A DNA stretch of 64,000 nucleotides from Kwoniella bestiolae CBS 10118. Taxonomy: Eukaryota > Basidiomycota > Tremellomycetes > Tremellales > Cryptococcaceae. The notes beneath the pieces were generated by a model. That model saw only the letters and a list, made by a program, of their open reading frames with translations. It was not told where the DNA came from and did no database searches. Shown piece by piece: positions 46,992-60,419 of this stretch. The position numbers and the translations under genes were made by a program. The number at the start of each line of letters is the position of its first letter. The stretch's first letter is position 1. The stretch lies in contig NC_089248.1 of NCBI RefSeq assembly GCF_000512585.2, forward strand, positions 434,001 through 498,000, read 5' to 3'.

Positions 46992-49038
46992 TTAACTTAC
47001 AATCGACTCCGCACAAACCCAACTTCCCCCCTTCCGTCCCCCAAACTCATCCCTCCATCTAAGCCACCAATCAATCCCTACCTGCTTATTCTCATCGCTC
47101 AAATCCTTTACTACCAGCTCAAAAGCGTTCTTAGATAGATCCATCCTTTCCTCCGAATGCCTCTCGGTAGTCAATATCATTTGAGCCAAGTCCTCCAAGT
47201 ATGCTGGTAGCGCAGCTGAATCGATATAAGGAGCGACGGTGATGCGTATCTGACGTATGTCGGAGTTGAGCGGGAGTGCAAAAAGGTAAGAAAGGCAGAG
47301 TTGTGTGGATGATGGAGATCGCTTCAAAGACGATTCGACGATATTAGGGAAGGCTTGGCGGAATTGATCGGATGAGATGAGTTTCTGGGTGTATTGCTGT
47401 GTCGCAAGGGAACATAGCGTCAGCTTTTGTCAAGATGACGATCCATGGTTTTAAAGGTGCATTACTTACCTTCGTGATGATATTAAGATAGTTGGGTAAC
47501 AGCGCATCGAAAAACGCTGCTTGGGACGAGTTACCGTCCAAGTTTTCCGCAGAGGATTTTAGCAAAGCAAGTAAGAACGCGTGCGAAGCTTCAAAGCTCG
47601 ACTTATGAGCTGGTCTATACACATGTCTACAAGCGGTTGATCAGCTAAGGATGCTCGTTGCAGCACGAAAATATAGCTGACATACCTTTCAGCGAGTGGT
47701 AGTAGCACGTCTATTTCCCTCTTCTCCAAAAGATGTATCAATTCCTCTGCTAAGACTAGCACATATCCCACTTTCGCATGACTGAGCCTCTCATTCTCCA
47801 TGACTCCCTTGAACAGTCCGGTGACACCTTCACTTCCGCCCTGAGTGGATATGATATCCAAAGAACCATATAAAACCTTGTGGTAATTTTCAAATCCACC
47901 TTGACTTGCGTCCGTAAGATAAGCGAACGATCCCAGCGTATTCAGGAGATGTATGGCGATGTTGACGGGTGAAGGAGGATGGAGATCATGATAGCTTTCT
48001 GATGTATCGGGATGGGACAAGAGGATGTCAAGGATGGTGGAACCGACTGTAAGGAAGGAGAAGAACGTGGTCTTGTTCTTGAGCCATACTGGATCGGCAT
48101 CTGAATAAACCGTCAGCTAATGATACCATGAAGGCGAGTTATAAACTCACCATTGTCATGGGATATGGTACTGTGCTTAGTCCATTCAGATTCAAGCTTC
48201 TCGGCTCTCTGTCCTATGTCTACACAGAACCTGATAATCTTCTCCCTGGCGCATTTGCGACTCGACGGGCCACCTGAATGAAGCACTTCGAAAGATCTTG
48301 CTAGTGCCCTAGACAGGCTGGGTATATCCTCACCAGTCGAGCCGTTGAATCGATCCATCTCGACATATAGGTATCTTTCGATATGCGCTGAGAGTGTCTG
48401 GGATAGACTATCAGCGATGAATTTGCAGGAATCTGTCGATTGGCGAGACTCACATTCATATCTAACGCTTGTAGCCTGTCCAAAGCTATGTGAGGTATCA
48501 CACCTACCAAACCCTGCATGTGCAGTGTAGTCGTATCTTCAGGCATCTCAGCAAGCGACAGTACGACAGTCTCTTCCAACTTGACCCGACCGTTACCCCA
48601 GTCCATGTCCTGCACATCGTCTAGACCCTGCAACAATGCTATCTGAACTTGCCCGGCTCCTGCACTGGCCTGTTCTTCTGGCAGGGCTCTGAGCCAAGTA
48701 TCTAGCCATTCTATAGCTCTTCTTCTCCTTCGTGAGTTTTTGAAGTATACATCCGTGGTTTCCTGGTTGATCTTGGCTATTCTAGCTGGGACCGATAATC
48801 GGATGGCATTGCGGATTTCTCTTGTCGAGAGGCCACCTTGTGACCATAGTGAAGGCGATGAGACTAGAGTCGAGATGAATTCGTTCAGGTGAGGTGGATC
48901 AAGCTGGGAGAGGAAATGGGTTATTGCGCCCAGAAGAGTAGGCGGAGGAATGGAGATAGGGGATGAGGATTGGAGGGTCGTGAGGAATTGAGGTAAGATG
49001 CTGAGAAGGTCGGAAGGTGTTGGAGCTGTGGAGGACAT
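46992..49038 (-). CDS. Large alpha-helical protein, unknown; weakly Pex8-like
   Basis: Five or six exons start at ATG 49038 (MSSTAPTPSDLLSILPQFLT) and end TAA 46992-46994, about 560 residues. Nearly the whole product looks helical and HEAT-like. Examples: LLGAITHFLSQLDPPHLNEF, SLSRALARSFEVLHSGGPSS, NYHKVLYGSLDIISTQGG, VGYVLVLAEELIHLLEK and SSFEASHAFLLALLKS. The middle part faintly recalls fungal peroxin Pex8, a peroxisomal import factor. The C-terminus (CAESIVS) lacks the SKL-type signal of yeast Pex8, so I treat this as a guess. It shares a 330-bp divergent promoter with the G-patch gene. Confidence 0.6.
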
Positions 49039-49368
49039 CTTGTCTTCCCTTGAGCTTCATAAGGTTGTATCAAGTTGTGGCGAAATGGAGTTGTGGGCTC
49101 AGAGAGTGTTGATATGCTTGTGGTCGCTATCAAACAGCTGTTCATCACCACCATCATCCGTTCGGACGATGTCCGGTAACATGGACTTCCGGTTATATAT
49201 CCATCGATCTAAAATGGGTAACTCAATTAGATACAGTGCAATCCGAGGTTATACTGTCATCTTGACTGCAATTAGCAGTCGATACATCGATGATGGCGCT
49301 TCTTGACTTATTGTTCATATACGTATTGTCAAAGTTAAAGCAAGCGAAGAGAGGTACCAGAACTCAAG
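49039..49368. promoter_or_regulatory. Divergent promoter, 330 bp
   Basis: Separates the helical-protein gene (minus) from the G-patch gene (plus). No recognisable elements. Confidence 0.45.
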
Positions 49369-52300
49369 ATGACATCCCGGCTCAAGCACAAGCTCGAGCT
49401 GGAGAATGTCAATCTCAACAGTGCCTATCTGAACGAATCGTTCGTACAGGTAAGATTTCAGCTTTCTTTTGAGTAACTACGTTAATCAAAGCTGACAGGT
49501 ATTGATAACAGATCGGTACACCTCTCCCCGCCTTGTCAGAACATAAGAAAGATAAGCAGGAGTATGTTCCAGAATGGCAGCAGGAGGTAAGCTCGATCCC
49601 CCTGATTCATCTCATACAAGACTGGCTTTAGCTTACAATCTTTCTCTGGAATAGGTCCGAGATGAACAAGGTCGAAGACGATTCCACGGAGCGTTCACAG
49701 GAGGATTCTCAGCTGGGTACTACAACTCCGTAGGATCGAAGGAAGGTAGGTTAATTGTCGAAGTATCAAATTGTGTATGCAGCGCACAGCTGATGATTGA
49801 ACGTTGAATCAGGATGGACCCCTTCAACATTCAAATCGTCTCGTTCCAACCGAGCTAACAAGGTTCAACGAGCGGAAGATTTCATGGATGAGGAGGACTT
49901 GCAGCATATGAGGGATGATAGGAAGTTGGAGAATACAGATACTTTCAAGAATGATGGTTTTGGGGGTACAAAAGAGGAATTGGGCGGGAAAAGGTTAGCT
50001 TCTTCATTCACTCCCTGCTCCCAACTTAGCGAAACAGAAGGTTTAGCTGATATCATGATCAATACAGTCTACCATCAACCCTCGAATCTCTCATTGCCCC
50101 TTCTCGATCATCAATCGGTGAAAAGCTCTTACAGAAATTAGGATGGAGACCTGGACAAGGCATCGGACCTAGAGTGACTTTACGGAAGTTGAAATTGCAG
50201 GAAGGGAAGATGGGTAAAGTCAGAGCGGGAATAGATGAAGAGATGGGAGACGATGAAGAGGGGTCGAAACATACTTATGCGCCTAGGGATGTAGCATTAT
50301 TGACGTTTGATGCGAAAGAGGATAAACAGGGTTTGGGGTTTGTGAAAGGACGAGGAATGGGGTCTTTACCTGGGAAAAGACCTGGTAAGCTACCCTGTCC
50401 TCTACACTTCGGAAGGTATGACCTGATAGTTGATAATCTCATAGTGATGGGTGCGAGGCAGCTGGATGACGACGAGTTCGATCCATACTCTGAAGCTGGA
50501 CCCTCGAGTAGACCTTTGGCATTTGATGGTCTAGACGAGGAAGATGAAGTGATCATGATGGGTGGTTCAACTAGACCAGGTTTGGGATCAGGATCGAATA
50601 GGAATAAAGAAAATCGCTTTACTGGGATGGATGTCCAGCAGGATACATGGCATGATGGACGGCCGGTCTTGAAGGGATTCGCACTGGACCCCAAAGGTGT
50701 ACCGCCAGATAAATGGTGAGCTACCTCCTGAATCGTCTCCTGATAACAGCTCATTCTTGATACTAGGTTCGCTATGCCTGAGATACCGCCTGATTGGAGG
50801 CCCCGTTCAGCTAGAGTGTGGGGAACCATCAAGAAATGGGATCAGAAACCCGGCGAGGAGGAAGTGAAGAAGGAAGTGATAAGGGGTGAACCTGGAAGAC
50901 CTCTTACTTTCGAACAGGTGAGCTAGGTCGTGGCAACGAGTCTCGAATGGGTATAGCTGACACATTGGATCACAGCGTGGAGCAGCACTAGGTGAAGAGC
51001 AGCGTACTTCAAAAGCTGCTAAATCGGTATTCGACTACATGTCATCCAAAGACCGAGAACGTCTAGCATCAATAGCTTCCACTACCACCCGACCCCCACC
51101 TCAATCCTTATCGTTCGAACCTCCCCCCGAAGAACCTATCGCACCCGCCGCAACAGAAGTGGACATCCCACCGCTATCACCCAGAACAGCTTCAGCAGCA
51201 CTGAGAGGGTTCATACCCTACGGCGACGACTTGGAAAGACAAGACCGATATAAATCATACCTCCAATCCCAGACTTACAATACCCAGCAACCCAACCCTA
51301 TACTCAAGAAAGGGACGATAGAAGAGATCAACAAGGAGTTAACCGATTTCGCCTCATCCGCTCGTATATTCCGACCAATGTCTTACGCGATGTCCAATAG
51401 ATTCACGAGCGGATCTTCAAGTCTGGCCGTATCAGATTTGAAACAGGCTAAACCTGGATTACACATATTCGACGCTGAGAAAGCCAAGTTGGAGATGGAG
51501 AAGCCTAAACCGACAATAGAAGTAATGGAGGTAAAAAAAGTTCTGACGCCCAGAGAACAAGCTGCGAAGAGTGGGATGTACGGCAAGATGACTAGGGAGG
51601 TTAGGAGCTGGTACCCTACCAAGTTAATTTGTCGACGGTGGGGTGTAAAGGATCCTCATCCTGAAGGAGATCCCAATCAGGGTCGAGAACGAGAACAATC
51701 TGGTAATAATACCAGTGGCAATACTTTGGATTCTGCGCCTTTACCAACGAACGATGCGAGTTGGGAATCAAAGTTCATACATCAGCCTGGATCGACCACT
51801 ACCCCCGCAACATCCACTACAAGGGATGATACTGGAAATAACAGTATCGATGCGGTGGAAAAACAGCCAACGAATATATCAGAAGTGGGGATGGCCAATG
51901 ATATAAATCAGGGACGAGATATCCTGACGTACACTAAACCTTCTATCGATATTTTTAAAGCTATCTTTGCGAGTGATGACGAGGATGACGATGATGACGA
52001 GGAAAATAAAGCGCCTACTGTGAATGATATAGCAGTAGCAAAGAAAGAGGAATCGAGCAAGTATCAAGATCCGTTCCCTGTCCCTGTAAGGGAAGAAGGA
52101 CCAGTAGATCTACAGACGTTCAAACCTGTTTTCACACTTCGCAAGGAAGATAACTCCTCCGACAACAGGAAGAAGGAAAAGAAGGAAAAGAAAAGTAAGA
52201 AAAGGAAGGGTGTGCTGTCGTTTGATGTGGGTGAGGAAGGTGATGAAGATGAGTCGAGGGAGGAAAAGAAGAAGAAAAAGAAGTATAAGGATAAAGATAA

Positions 52301-52421
52301 GGATAAAAGTATCGAGCAGGAGAAGGCAAATGGTGGCGATGATGATTTAGATGAATGGGTTGAAAAGCCAAGTGTTGCTCCTAGAATAGTAGGAAGGAAG
52401 GGAGCTGCAGACTTCATGTAA
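49369..52421 (+). CDS. GPATCH1-type G-patch protein
   Basis: GPATCH1 proteins are nuclear factors associated with the spliceosome; a G-patch activates DEAH helicases. Exon 1 starts at ATG 49369 (MTSRLKHKLELENVNLNSAY), followed by about seven exons. Family blocks in order: FHGAFTGGFSAGYYNSVGSK and EGWTPSTFKSSRSNR (near 49680-49840), ADFMDEEDL, then the G-patch itself (IGEKLLQKLGWRPGQGIGPR, near 50115-50172). Next are KGRGMGSLPGKR, PEIPPDWRPR and FDYMSSKDRERL. The long C-terminal half is disordered with an acidic patch, and a strongly basic Lys-rich tail is a likely nuclear signal. It ends TAA 52419-52421. The DUF1604-like N-terminus separates it from other G-patch proteins. Confidence 0.88.
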
Positions 52422-52580
52422 TTTTGTACCTTGTTGTAGCAATCGCATCATCATCATCATCATCATGCAATTATCGTTGATACGTTGTCCTAAATATACC
52501 ATTCAACTCTTTGTGTTATTTTACTTATACAATACCGAGTACAGAGCATGTGAGCAGATCGTATATAGAAACATCGTTCC

Positions 52581-55500
52581 TCACGTCTCAAAGGTCAAAG
52601 CCGTCTCTTTGATATTGATCCTAGCCTGTCTATTCCCAGGCCAGCTAATCTGTATATCACTCAAAGCGGAGGTAGAGTCCAGCGGACCTATCAAAGAAAG
52701 CGTTATCAGCGCCCCGTCCCAATCGCATCTCATCTGGTATCATAACAAACTATCCGCACTGTCCTTCGATGGGCATCCGCACAGATAGGAAGTGGAAATA
52801 GAAAGGAGTAAAATCCAACTCACCATCATCAGCCCTAATAAACTCGATCCTCTTGAACGGTCCTCCCTTCTCACCCCCCTGTCTGGGTGGGGCACCAACA
52901 TTGAAAAACCCGCTAAGGGAACTACCAACCTTCCATACAGTTACGTTACCCTCTTCAAGACTTACCGTGATCAACCGCCTACCGTCCGGAGAGAAGGTCA
53001 CGGCCGATACAGGGTGTTTGTGCGGTTCGATCACGTATAGCCTTGAGGCTGTTTTGAGGTCGTACCTGTTTATTGTCATTAGCTGTAGGCCACTGTGTAT
53101 GTTACGATACATTGTTGGTGGGATGGTGTGGGGTGATTGATACGCACATTATGACCGCTCCTTCGTGTGTACCTACAGCCAACCTCTGCGTACCACTATG
53201 GAAATCTATTGTTGAGAACCTAGTACCCCCAGTATCACACAAATTAGCATCCCATCTACCTTACTCGCCTTGATTAAGAACCAAAGCAAACGAGGGGAGT
53301 CCTCAACACTCACGCCAAGACCAGCTCATTCAGAATCACCGTAGCAGCCTGCCAAACATCGTCCCTCATCTTCCCTATATTAGGGTCCAAACTCTTAACC
53401 ACCGCCTCCGCGATCCTAGGTAATCCATTCTCAAGGACATTAGGCTTCTTCCTAGCCATGTATACACAAAGTTTCATAATGCTCGTTCGGCCCTCAACGC
53501 TCTTCGCATCTAATATATCCATAGATAAGGTAGACATGAATAACGCGGGATTGCTCGACGCGACGTGCAATACAGCTAGACGAGCCTGAGCGGCTATACT
53601 TATGCCATTGCCAGTCGACGAGGCGAAATCTTTGTGTGTGGATAGGTGGAATAACCTTCTGAGGAGATCGGACGGATCGATATACGATTGCCAGGTCGTA
53701 AACCCTTTGGAACAGATTTCGATCGCCAGAGATAGATGCGAGAAAGAGGTCGAATGTAAGAAGATGGATACGGATTCGGCGATTGATTTGAGTACGCTAC
53801 GAATGACTTGTTCAGTTAGCTTGCACGGCAATGATACTTGTCATTATGGCTCACCTCGGTTGCATAGTTTCGAATTTGTTTAGAGCAATTCCGCCTAACA
53901 TCGTCAATGCATTCGCAGCTACGTCGGACGATCTTGTAGCAGGCGGTAGTTTGCTTGGTACTGGATATCACACATCACATTAGTTTCAGCGGAGACTATG
54001 ACGATTACACACTGCAACTCACAATTTTCCTGGCCAACCTCCACCGTCGCATCAATCTCCGCACCTGACATCCGTCCTACCCGAGCTGAGAAGAGCATAC
54101 GAGCAGCTTGATGCACATCGGCTACAATCACTCAGTCAGTGGCATTCAATGATTCTCACCGAGGCGATGTCACTTACTCGAGGAGTCCATATAATATTCA
54201 GCAAAGAACTGCAAATCTGGCTCGATCGTGGTCGGCGGCAATGAAGCTGTATAGTAGGCTATGACTTCTGCAGCCCATCTCTCGTGGTCTGGGAGCAGAG
54301 TTGTCAGCGTGACTGTGTAAAATGTCGTGCTCATACTCACCAGGCGAATCGAGAAACGGTCTAAGTAGCGTAACAATAGCCAACTGCCGAAGCCCAGTCA
54401 TCACAGGCGATACACTCCATACGTCTACACCTTGAGCATAATTGAAAATATCACTCTCCGATCTATTTAGGGTATTAGCCAAGGCCTTGCGCGTATGTCA
54501 GCTAAGACCACTCACTCTGATTGACCTGTTAGAATTGACATATCCGGTTTATGTATGCCCAAATTACTGGTGCAGATCTCGTCCACCTTTTCATCCACAC
54601 TGAAAGTGAGGAAGACCGAAAGCAGACTTCGTAGTGCAGCAAGCGGACTATGACTGGGGTTGTTCTTTGAAGAATGGAGCCATCGACCGAGTTCGCGAAG
54701 GTCAAAACTGAGTAATCGGCCTATACATGTTTGACAGTCAGTTCTATCCCACTATTGAACTGTCTATCACTTACCCAGGTCCTTCGTTTCTGGTGGTACA
54801 TACGAAAGTGGGGAAAGAGCTGAACCTTCCTCTGTTCTCGACAGCAATCTAAATATACAGCGAAGCAGTAATCAGCCGTCTTCGTATCTCGAAATTTCTA
54901 GGTTCAACTCACACTTCCGCCCAATCACCACTCTGCAACATATCTTCCGCAGCGTCCAACCCTGTAGATCGTCTGAACTCTTGAGTTTGGGTGTTCCATA
55001 CTCTCGCTTTACCGTTTGCATAGGCCAGCAGGATATCTTTCTGCTCGATGAATATCCGTCGTAGGGGTGTTCGAGAAGCAGGGATAAGGAAGAGGCTAAT
55101 GTACGGAGAGACACCTCGGATTAGCATTGCGACTTCGAAAGCAGGTGTAAGGCCAAGGCAGTTGACTCACTCATCCATCTCTTTGAGCGATATCAGCCCA
55201 ACTGTCCCTTCTCTCGACGTTACCAGAGCGCATCCGTGCAGAGGTCCAGCTTGCGGCATATTGAGCGATGCAACATCCTTGACCGGGTCGGCGAACAGAG
55301 TCCAAGATCCACAAAGCTTGAAGGGACTACATTGCACATTAGCGACGTCCTGTTGGGCTAAAAGCATAGACAAACAAACCTCGTCGTCCATATCCTGACT
55401 ACACCGTCTTCATCACCAGCAACCAGGTATTCTTTCGTCATTTCGTCGGCGCCAGCGGCAATGGTCGTCAAGCAAGTGACGGGTGAATCTAGACGGTCAA

Positions 55501-58268
55501 TCGTAAGATCGTCATTGGCGCTAGTAGCACTAGTGGCTTTGGCGAGAACATTCGCAAAGCTTCGTGCTATGACATTTCCTGTAGCTACGCCGAGATGTCA
55601 GCTGATGGCCTTTCCACGATGGCAACGGACTAATCTCACAATCAGAGGTGAAAACGCTTTCAACGCTCGATGTAGCTATACGAGCGACCCGACTGTGTTC
55701 AGATGACTCTTTGAGCCGTAAAAGGGATTGAGCTTCACCATCTTTCCGTACAATGTTGACCAGTTTGATCTCATCAGGGGTGGCGTAGCACAGAGAGCCG
55801 CTCGAGTCCAACGATGAACCGCTCGTGGCGTCGAGAATGGTGCTGTTGTCGAACCTAATCTAGTCGTGAGCTACAGAACCCCTCCGGGTCTGTGACGGGA
55901 ATCAGATAGCTCACTTGATATTCGCCAATCTGCCTTTCGGACCTTTGAATTCTTCTGTGATGTGGTATACGTGACACTCATTCTGTTGACAACAAAGGTG
56001 TCAGTGAGCACGGGCCGGACCGAAGAGAGTCAAAGCAGATATTCGACTCACCTCCGACTGGATGGTCAGGCATTTCCACCCATTCGTAAACTCCACACTC
56101 TGCATCTTCTGTCCGGAAGGTAATGAGACATTCCCGCGTATCCTCAGTTTTTTCCCATCGGTCCAAAACACCTATCATCTTCCTATGAGCAACGTACCCG
56201 CAAACTCGGTTCGGCAAATCGGCAACTCACATCGATCGAGCCATCTTTCCATCCCGCTCCCTCATTTTGACCATGCACTGCAATCCCATCCCAGCCCCCT
56301 CCACCATCCCTCTCCACCTCTTTACCTTCCCCAATCCCCGGACTGGGCTCCTCAGGCTTCTCATCTTCTTTCCCCTTCCTTCCCCAATCCCTCCTAGCTA
56401 GGAATTTCGCAAAGCCTTTTTCCTTCTCTCTATCTTCTTTGGGATGATCGCCCAGTAATGGGGATGAAGCTGATTCTTTCAGATGAGTATACGAAGCCGA
56501 TTTTCGGAGTGAGGATTCTCTACTTCGCTGGGCTGAGGGGTCCGGAGTGGATGATCGGAGGTAAGGCGAGGAAAAGGCTGATGAGACTGCTCGGATCTGG
56601 GGAGAGGCTTTCAATGCTGGTGTGGCGGTGGTAGATGGGGCAGAAGAGGGGAAGATTATGGGATAAGAGGTGAGACTGGTTGGCGTGCAATGCATCAGGT
56701 AGCTCTCTAAACTAGATGTCAGCTCTTGTTACCCTCATTGACACGAGAACGTGAGTTCACCATCATCGTTGTTACATATGGCTATACCGCCTTCACCAGG
56801 TAATTCCAATCTTGCTGCGATATCCATTCCTACTCCCGAGGGTGTAGGAGATATCATCACAACCCTTGTAACTTCTCCATTTGGGCTAGGTAGAGCACAA
56901 GGCCAAGGTAGACCATGAGCAACGAACATGAAAATCTTGAATGAAATCAGCTTAGTGGGTAGTATACAGGGATAAGTTCGAAGCTGATCTTACATTATCT
57001 TTCCTTGCTAAATAAGTTCCTTTCCAGCTCCAGAATAAGGGCACTTTGAGCCCCTGCTTACTGCTAGACGATTTGGCCTCTTCGGGAGATTCGAGTTCGA
57101 TATGGGCTGTTTGATGTAGTGTTGTAAGAGAGAAGATATCGAGCAATCTACAGGAGTGTCGATCAGCTAGCTATAACATACGAACTGTTCTTCTAGCTAT
57201 GTCGGCAACTCACCCTTCATCCCTCAACACCACTAGCGAATCAACTTCCTCAAATACCTTCATCTGCACGATCTTCCCCTTCCCCACATCGCGCAGTACG
57301 ATCCTCTGAACATCATCCCCTTTCCCCTCCTTGACCCTCTTCCTGCCAGTTGGAGGAGGTATGAGGTTACTCGGAATAGTAGGACTCCGTTCACTGATCA
57401 AGTTCTCTATCAACCTTCTATCCTGAGAAGACTTCCTATCTTCCCTCGTTTCCTTCTCCATCTCCAGATCCACCTGAACCTCTTTAATTTTCTCTTCGTT
57501 CTCCCTATTCCCCACCTGACTCTCCGAATCATCGTTATCCGCCGACAAGCTATTCCTCCCGAAGAACCCAAATCTATTACTCGTCGTTTCGTTCGAAGTG
57601 GAAGATACGAATGATTTAGGACTGGTCGCTCCTGACCTATCCCTATCCCTCTCGTCTTGTTCTTCCCTTCCATGTAGCCCTACCAGTCCCCTTCGTCCTA
57701 TCCCACCTATACCCAGTCCTATCATAGAGGAACCATCTTCCCTCCGTTCTTTCTGTTTCTCCAAACTTTCTCTCAGATCATGTCGGTCGGAAACACTACC
57801 TCGGTGGGTATGTTGGTCCGGCCCTGCAGCCGACGCACTCACCGACGACAGGGTTGTAGTGGGTAGTTGAAGTGCCGAGGGTGGAGGGGAAAATGCGGAT
57901 GTCCGTCGCTTACCTGCTATACTAGATGCTGAGGAGGTGTTGCGCGGTCTTCCAGAGTATGATAGATTACGAGATGCAGTGGGTCGATTCCGACGGGGTG
58001 AAGAAGGTGATGATGCCGCTTGGGTAGTTATGAATGGTATATTACCTGGGGATTGTACGTTCTCTTTTGAGGTGGAGGTGGGAGCGGTATGTATCCAGAT
58101 TGTATTATCTGCACAGGCGAGGGCTGTACGGCGGGATGGACCTGCTTCGCTTGATGACGAGGGGAGGAGCCACGAGGCGATGTGGGAAGGGATGATGGGG
58201 AGGGTGGAAGGTGAAGATGGGAGATTCGGGTCGAGAAGGATTGGGACTTTGAGGGGTTTCTCTGCCAT
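52581..58268 (-). CDS. WD-repeat protein of the WDR7 / rabconnectin-3 beta family
   Basis: WDR7 pairs with DMXL proteins to regulate V-ATPase assembly and vesicle acidification. The gene starts at ATG 58268 and has over 15 exons, ending TGA 52581-52583 (product ends INIKETALTFET). The N-terminal propeller part is interrupted by long Ser/Arg/Glu low-complexity inserts (58060-57400 and 56690-56200). It then has LLAYANGKARVWNTQTQEF (near 55020) and a helical middle (54900-53300: NYAQGVDVWSVSPVMTG, MKLCVYMARKKPNVLENGLP). The C-terminal WD block is LAVGTHEGAVIMYDLKTASR, HKHPVSAVTFSPDGRRL and EGNVTVWKVGSSL (53210-52930). This propeller-helical-propeller order and the C-terminal block are typical of WDR7. 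Inner exon borders are approximate. Confidence 0.8.
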
Positions 58269-58648
58269 GCTGCTTGTTCTCGTGCTCTTAGCTTACCCTT
58301 CAGTAGCGGCGGACGAATTCGATGATGCGCTGTACGTATGCTGTGCGAGTGTTGAATGTGATGTCAATGTAAACAATCCTGCAATTATAAACAAGAATGG
58401 AAATGGAAAGTGAGAAAGTGGAATGACGTGCAGTTGCTTTCACCCGGATCATTTCAACCGGTCCCACCCACATCTTGCACTCTGCGCACGGACCCATCCG
58501 ACACTTTCACTATAAACCTCCCACTTCTATAGACTGTACTGTACATCGATATCTGACCATGCTATGCATAGTATATAAGGTGATACGTGACCCCGTCATC
58601 AACTATATGACCCTTCTACTACGATCCCTCCTCACTCTATACCATCAT
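58269..58648. other. Intergenic, WDR7-like promoter and NDUFB9 3' end
   Basis: 380 bp between two minus-strand genes. It contains AT-rich stretches and no gene. A TATATAA-like run lies near 58571-58578. Confidence 0.45.
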
Positions 58649-59657
58649 CTAGTGAGAAGCAGCGAGAGCATCGGCTTTTTCTTTGGCGGAGAACATGCGT
58701 GGCTGTGACAATGGAGACTGTCAGTAATCGATTCTGCATGTGTGTGTGTGGATGAGAAAGAGGAATTGGGAAACTTACAGGAAGGTTACGTTCCCTACAT
58801 CGAAAGGAAAATACGTCAATCGTCAGCTTATGTACACAAACAACATGAATGCGAATATATCAGCTCACCATTTCGTACCGTCAGGGAAGAGAGGTGCTAT
58901 CATCAAACAAGACATGTCAGCTATTTGTCATTGGCCTTTCATAACGAAGGTGAGGAAAAGCTCACGTCGATATGGATCGGGGTGGATCTCCTTTGCTAAT
59001 CGCTCCTCCGCTTGTTCAAGCACCAAGGCAAGTGCACGGGGGTCGGTGATGTTCCTGTGGATGTACAACATTAAAATTAGTCCAGTTGTTTTGGCCTCCG
59101 CAGCAAGTCCCATGCTTGACTCTCAACAACATTCCCATCGTCCTCCGTGTCGATGTTAACCCCATTGCGCCGCACTTGACTCCACCCCAAATCTTGCTAC
59201 GATCCTTGTACTCCTCCAATGGAGTGGTATCCTTCCACCAACACACCATCCCCATATCTCCACAATCCTCCGCCCCGTCCAAGTATCCCCCTCCCATCCT
59301 CTTCATCACCATTATTCCAGCGCATCAACTCTTCTCACCCAAACCCACCTATTTCTCTCAAACTCCGCTCTAATCTCAATAGCTCTCTCCCTCCACAGAT
59401 CTCTTCGGATATACCAATTCAGCGAGTTGACAAGGTATCGCTTGTATAATGATTTGACGTATAGTCTGTTCCCACGATCGTCATTATAAGTTCATTGAAT
59501 TGTTGAGCACATCAAGCGATGATTGTCACAAGTTGAAAAGTCGGGGAACGGAGTAGTAGAGAAGGAGAAACTACAGATCAGCATAGTCCTCGCAAAAATC
59601 ATTCGAAGAGTGGGCATACCGGTGTGCTGTCGAGTAAGATGTTGCCGGAGTGCTCAT
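58649..59657 (-). CDS. NADH:ubiquinone oxidoreductase LYR subunit NDUFB9 (B22)
   Basis: Accessory subunit of mitochondrial complex I, on the matrix side, from the LYR family that binds acyl-carrier protein. Six tiny exons join exactly: 59657-59620, 59465-59349, 59054-58966, 58896-58869, 58794-58779 (16 nt) and 58702-58649, giving 113 residues. The start MSTPATSYSTAHRLYVKSLY carries the LYR-like LYKRYL motif. The SLNWYIRRDLWRERAIEIRA helix and RNITDPRALALVLEQAEERL follow. The end, HPDPYRPPLFPDGTKWERNL, is diagnostic for NDUFB9. No single open frame covers more than about half of it, so ORF-only annotation would miss it. Its presence implies a functional complex I in this fungus. Confidence 0.9.
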
Positions 59658-60242
59658 TTTGATGATGGTCTATGCTATTTCTTATGCTACTATCCATGCA
59701 ATGACGATGAGTTAGGATGGTTTTGATAACCTTCAATATGACTGGTTGCATGGGTCGAAGGTGCTTCAAAGGTCAAGTGAAGAAGAACGGAAGCAACTGC
59801 ACGTTTTTGTGCCCACAAAGGTTAGGCAGGCGCAATCCTGGTGGTGACTATGTCGCATGCCTAATTTGGCTTCTCCGAGGATTTGAGACACTTAACCCAG
59901 AGTGAGTGAGCCACAAGGTAAAGCGAGCTAATCGTGCACAGAGACGGCGTGGGGGCTGTACAAATGCAAACCCATACTGCAGTGATATACAGATTTGACA
60001 TAAAGTCGGATTGAGAGTATGAAGTTGTACTTGAATGAATTGTGGAAGTACAGCCAGAAACATTCACGATCTCCAAAGGACCACTCTCACAGCCAATCAT
60101 TATCGTATGGCTTGTGTCTGTCCCAGTTGAAGACGTCACATCATTGTTCTTCAAGGGATTCACTTGTATAGTCTCCTCTCCCTTTCCCAAAGCACATCAA
60201 ACATATCCTTGATCTTCCTCTACCTCAAAACCCCGTTGAGCG

Positions 60243-60278
60243 TTTGGCGCAATGTCACGTGACAACAAGACTGATTGG
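60243..60278 (+). promoter_or_regulatory. Candidate histone H3 upstream elements
   Basis: TTTGGCGC (60243-60250, E2F/SBF-like), CACGTG (60256-60261, E-box) and ATTGG (60274-60278, inverted CCAAT) cluster within 36 bp, about 270-300 bp before the H3 start codon. Cell-cycle control is inferred from the motif types only. Confidence 0.5.
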
Positions 60279-60412
60279 CAGATATCGCCGCGGCAATATT
60301 GGAGATCACCCGCGTTTGACTTGTGTTTTGCATGTTTTGATCGCCCTGTTCACCTAAACATGAAAAGTGGAGGTAGTCCTCAACCTTATCCCGGATCACA
60401 GCCAAAGAAAGG

Positions 60413-60419
60413 TATATAA
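60413..60419 (+). promoter_or_regulatory. TATA box of histone H3 gene
   Basis: TATATAA about 125 bp upstream of ATG 60542, in a plausible position for a strongly expressed gene. A C/A-rich leader follows. Confidence 0.6.

Noticed and set aside
52064..52417. Ser/Phe-rich minus-strand frame
   Set aside because: Antisense shadow of the Lys/Glu-rich C-terminus of the G-patch protein.
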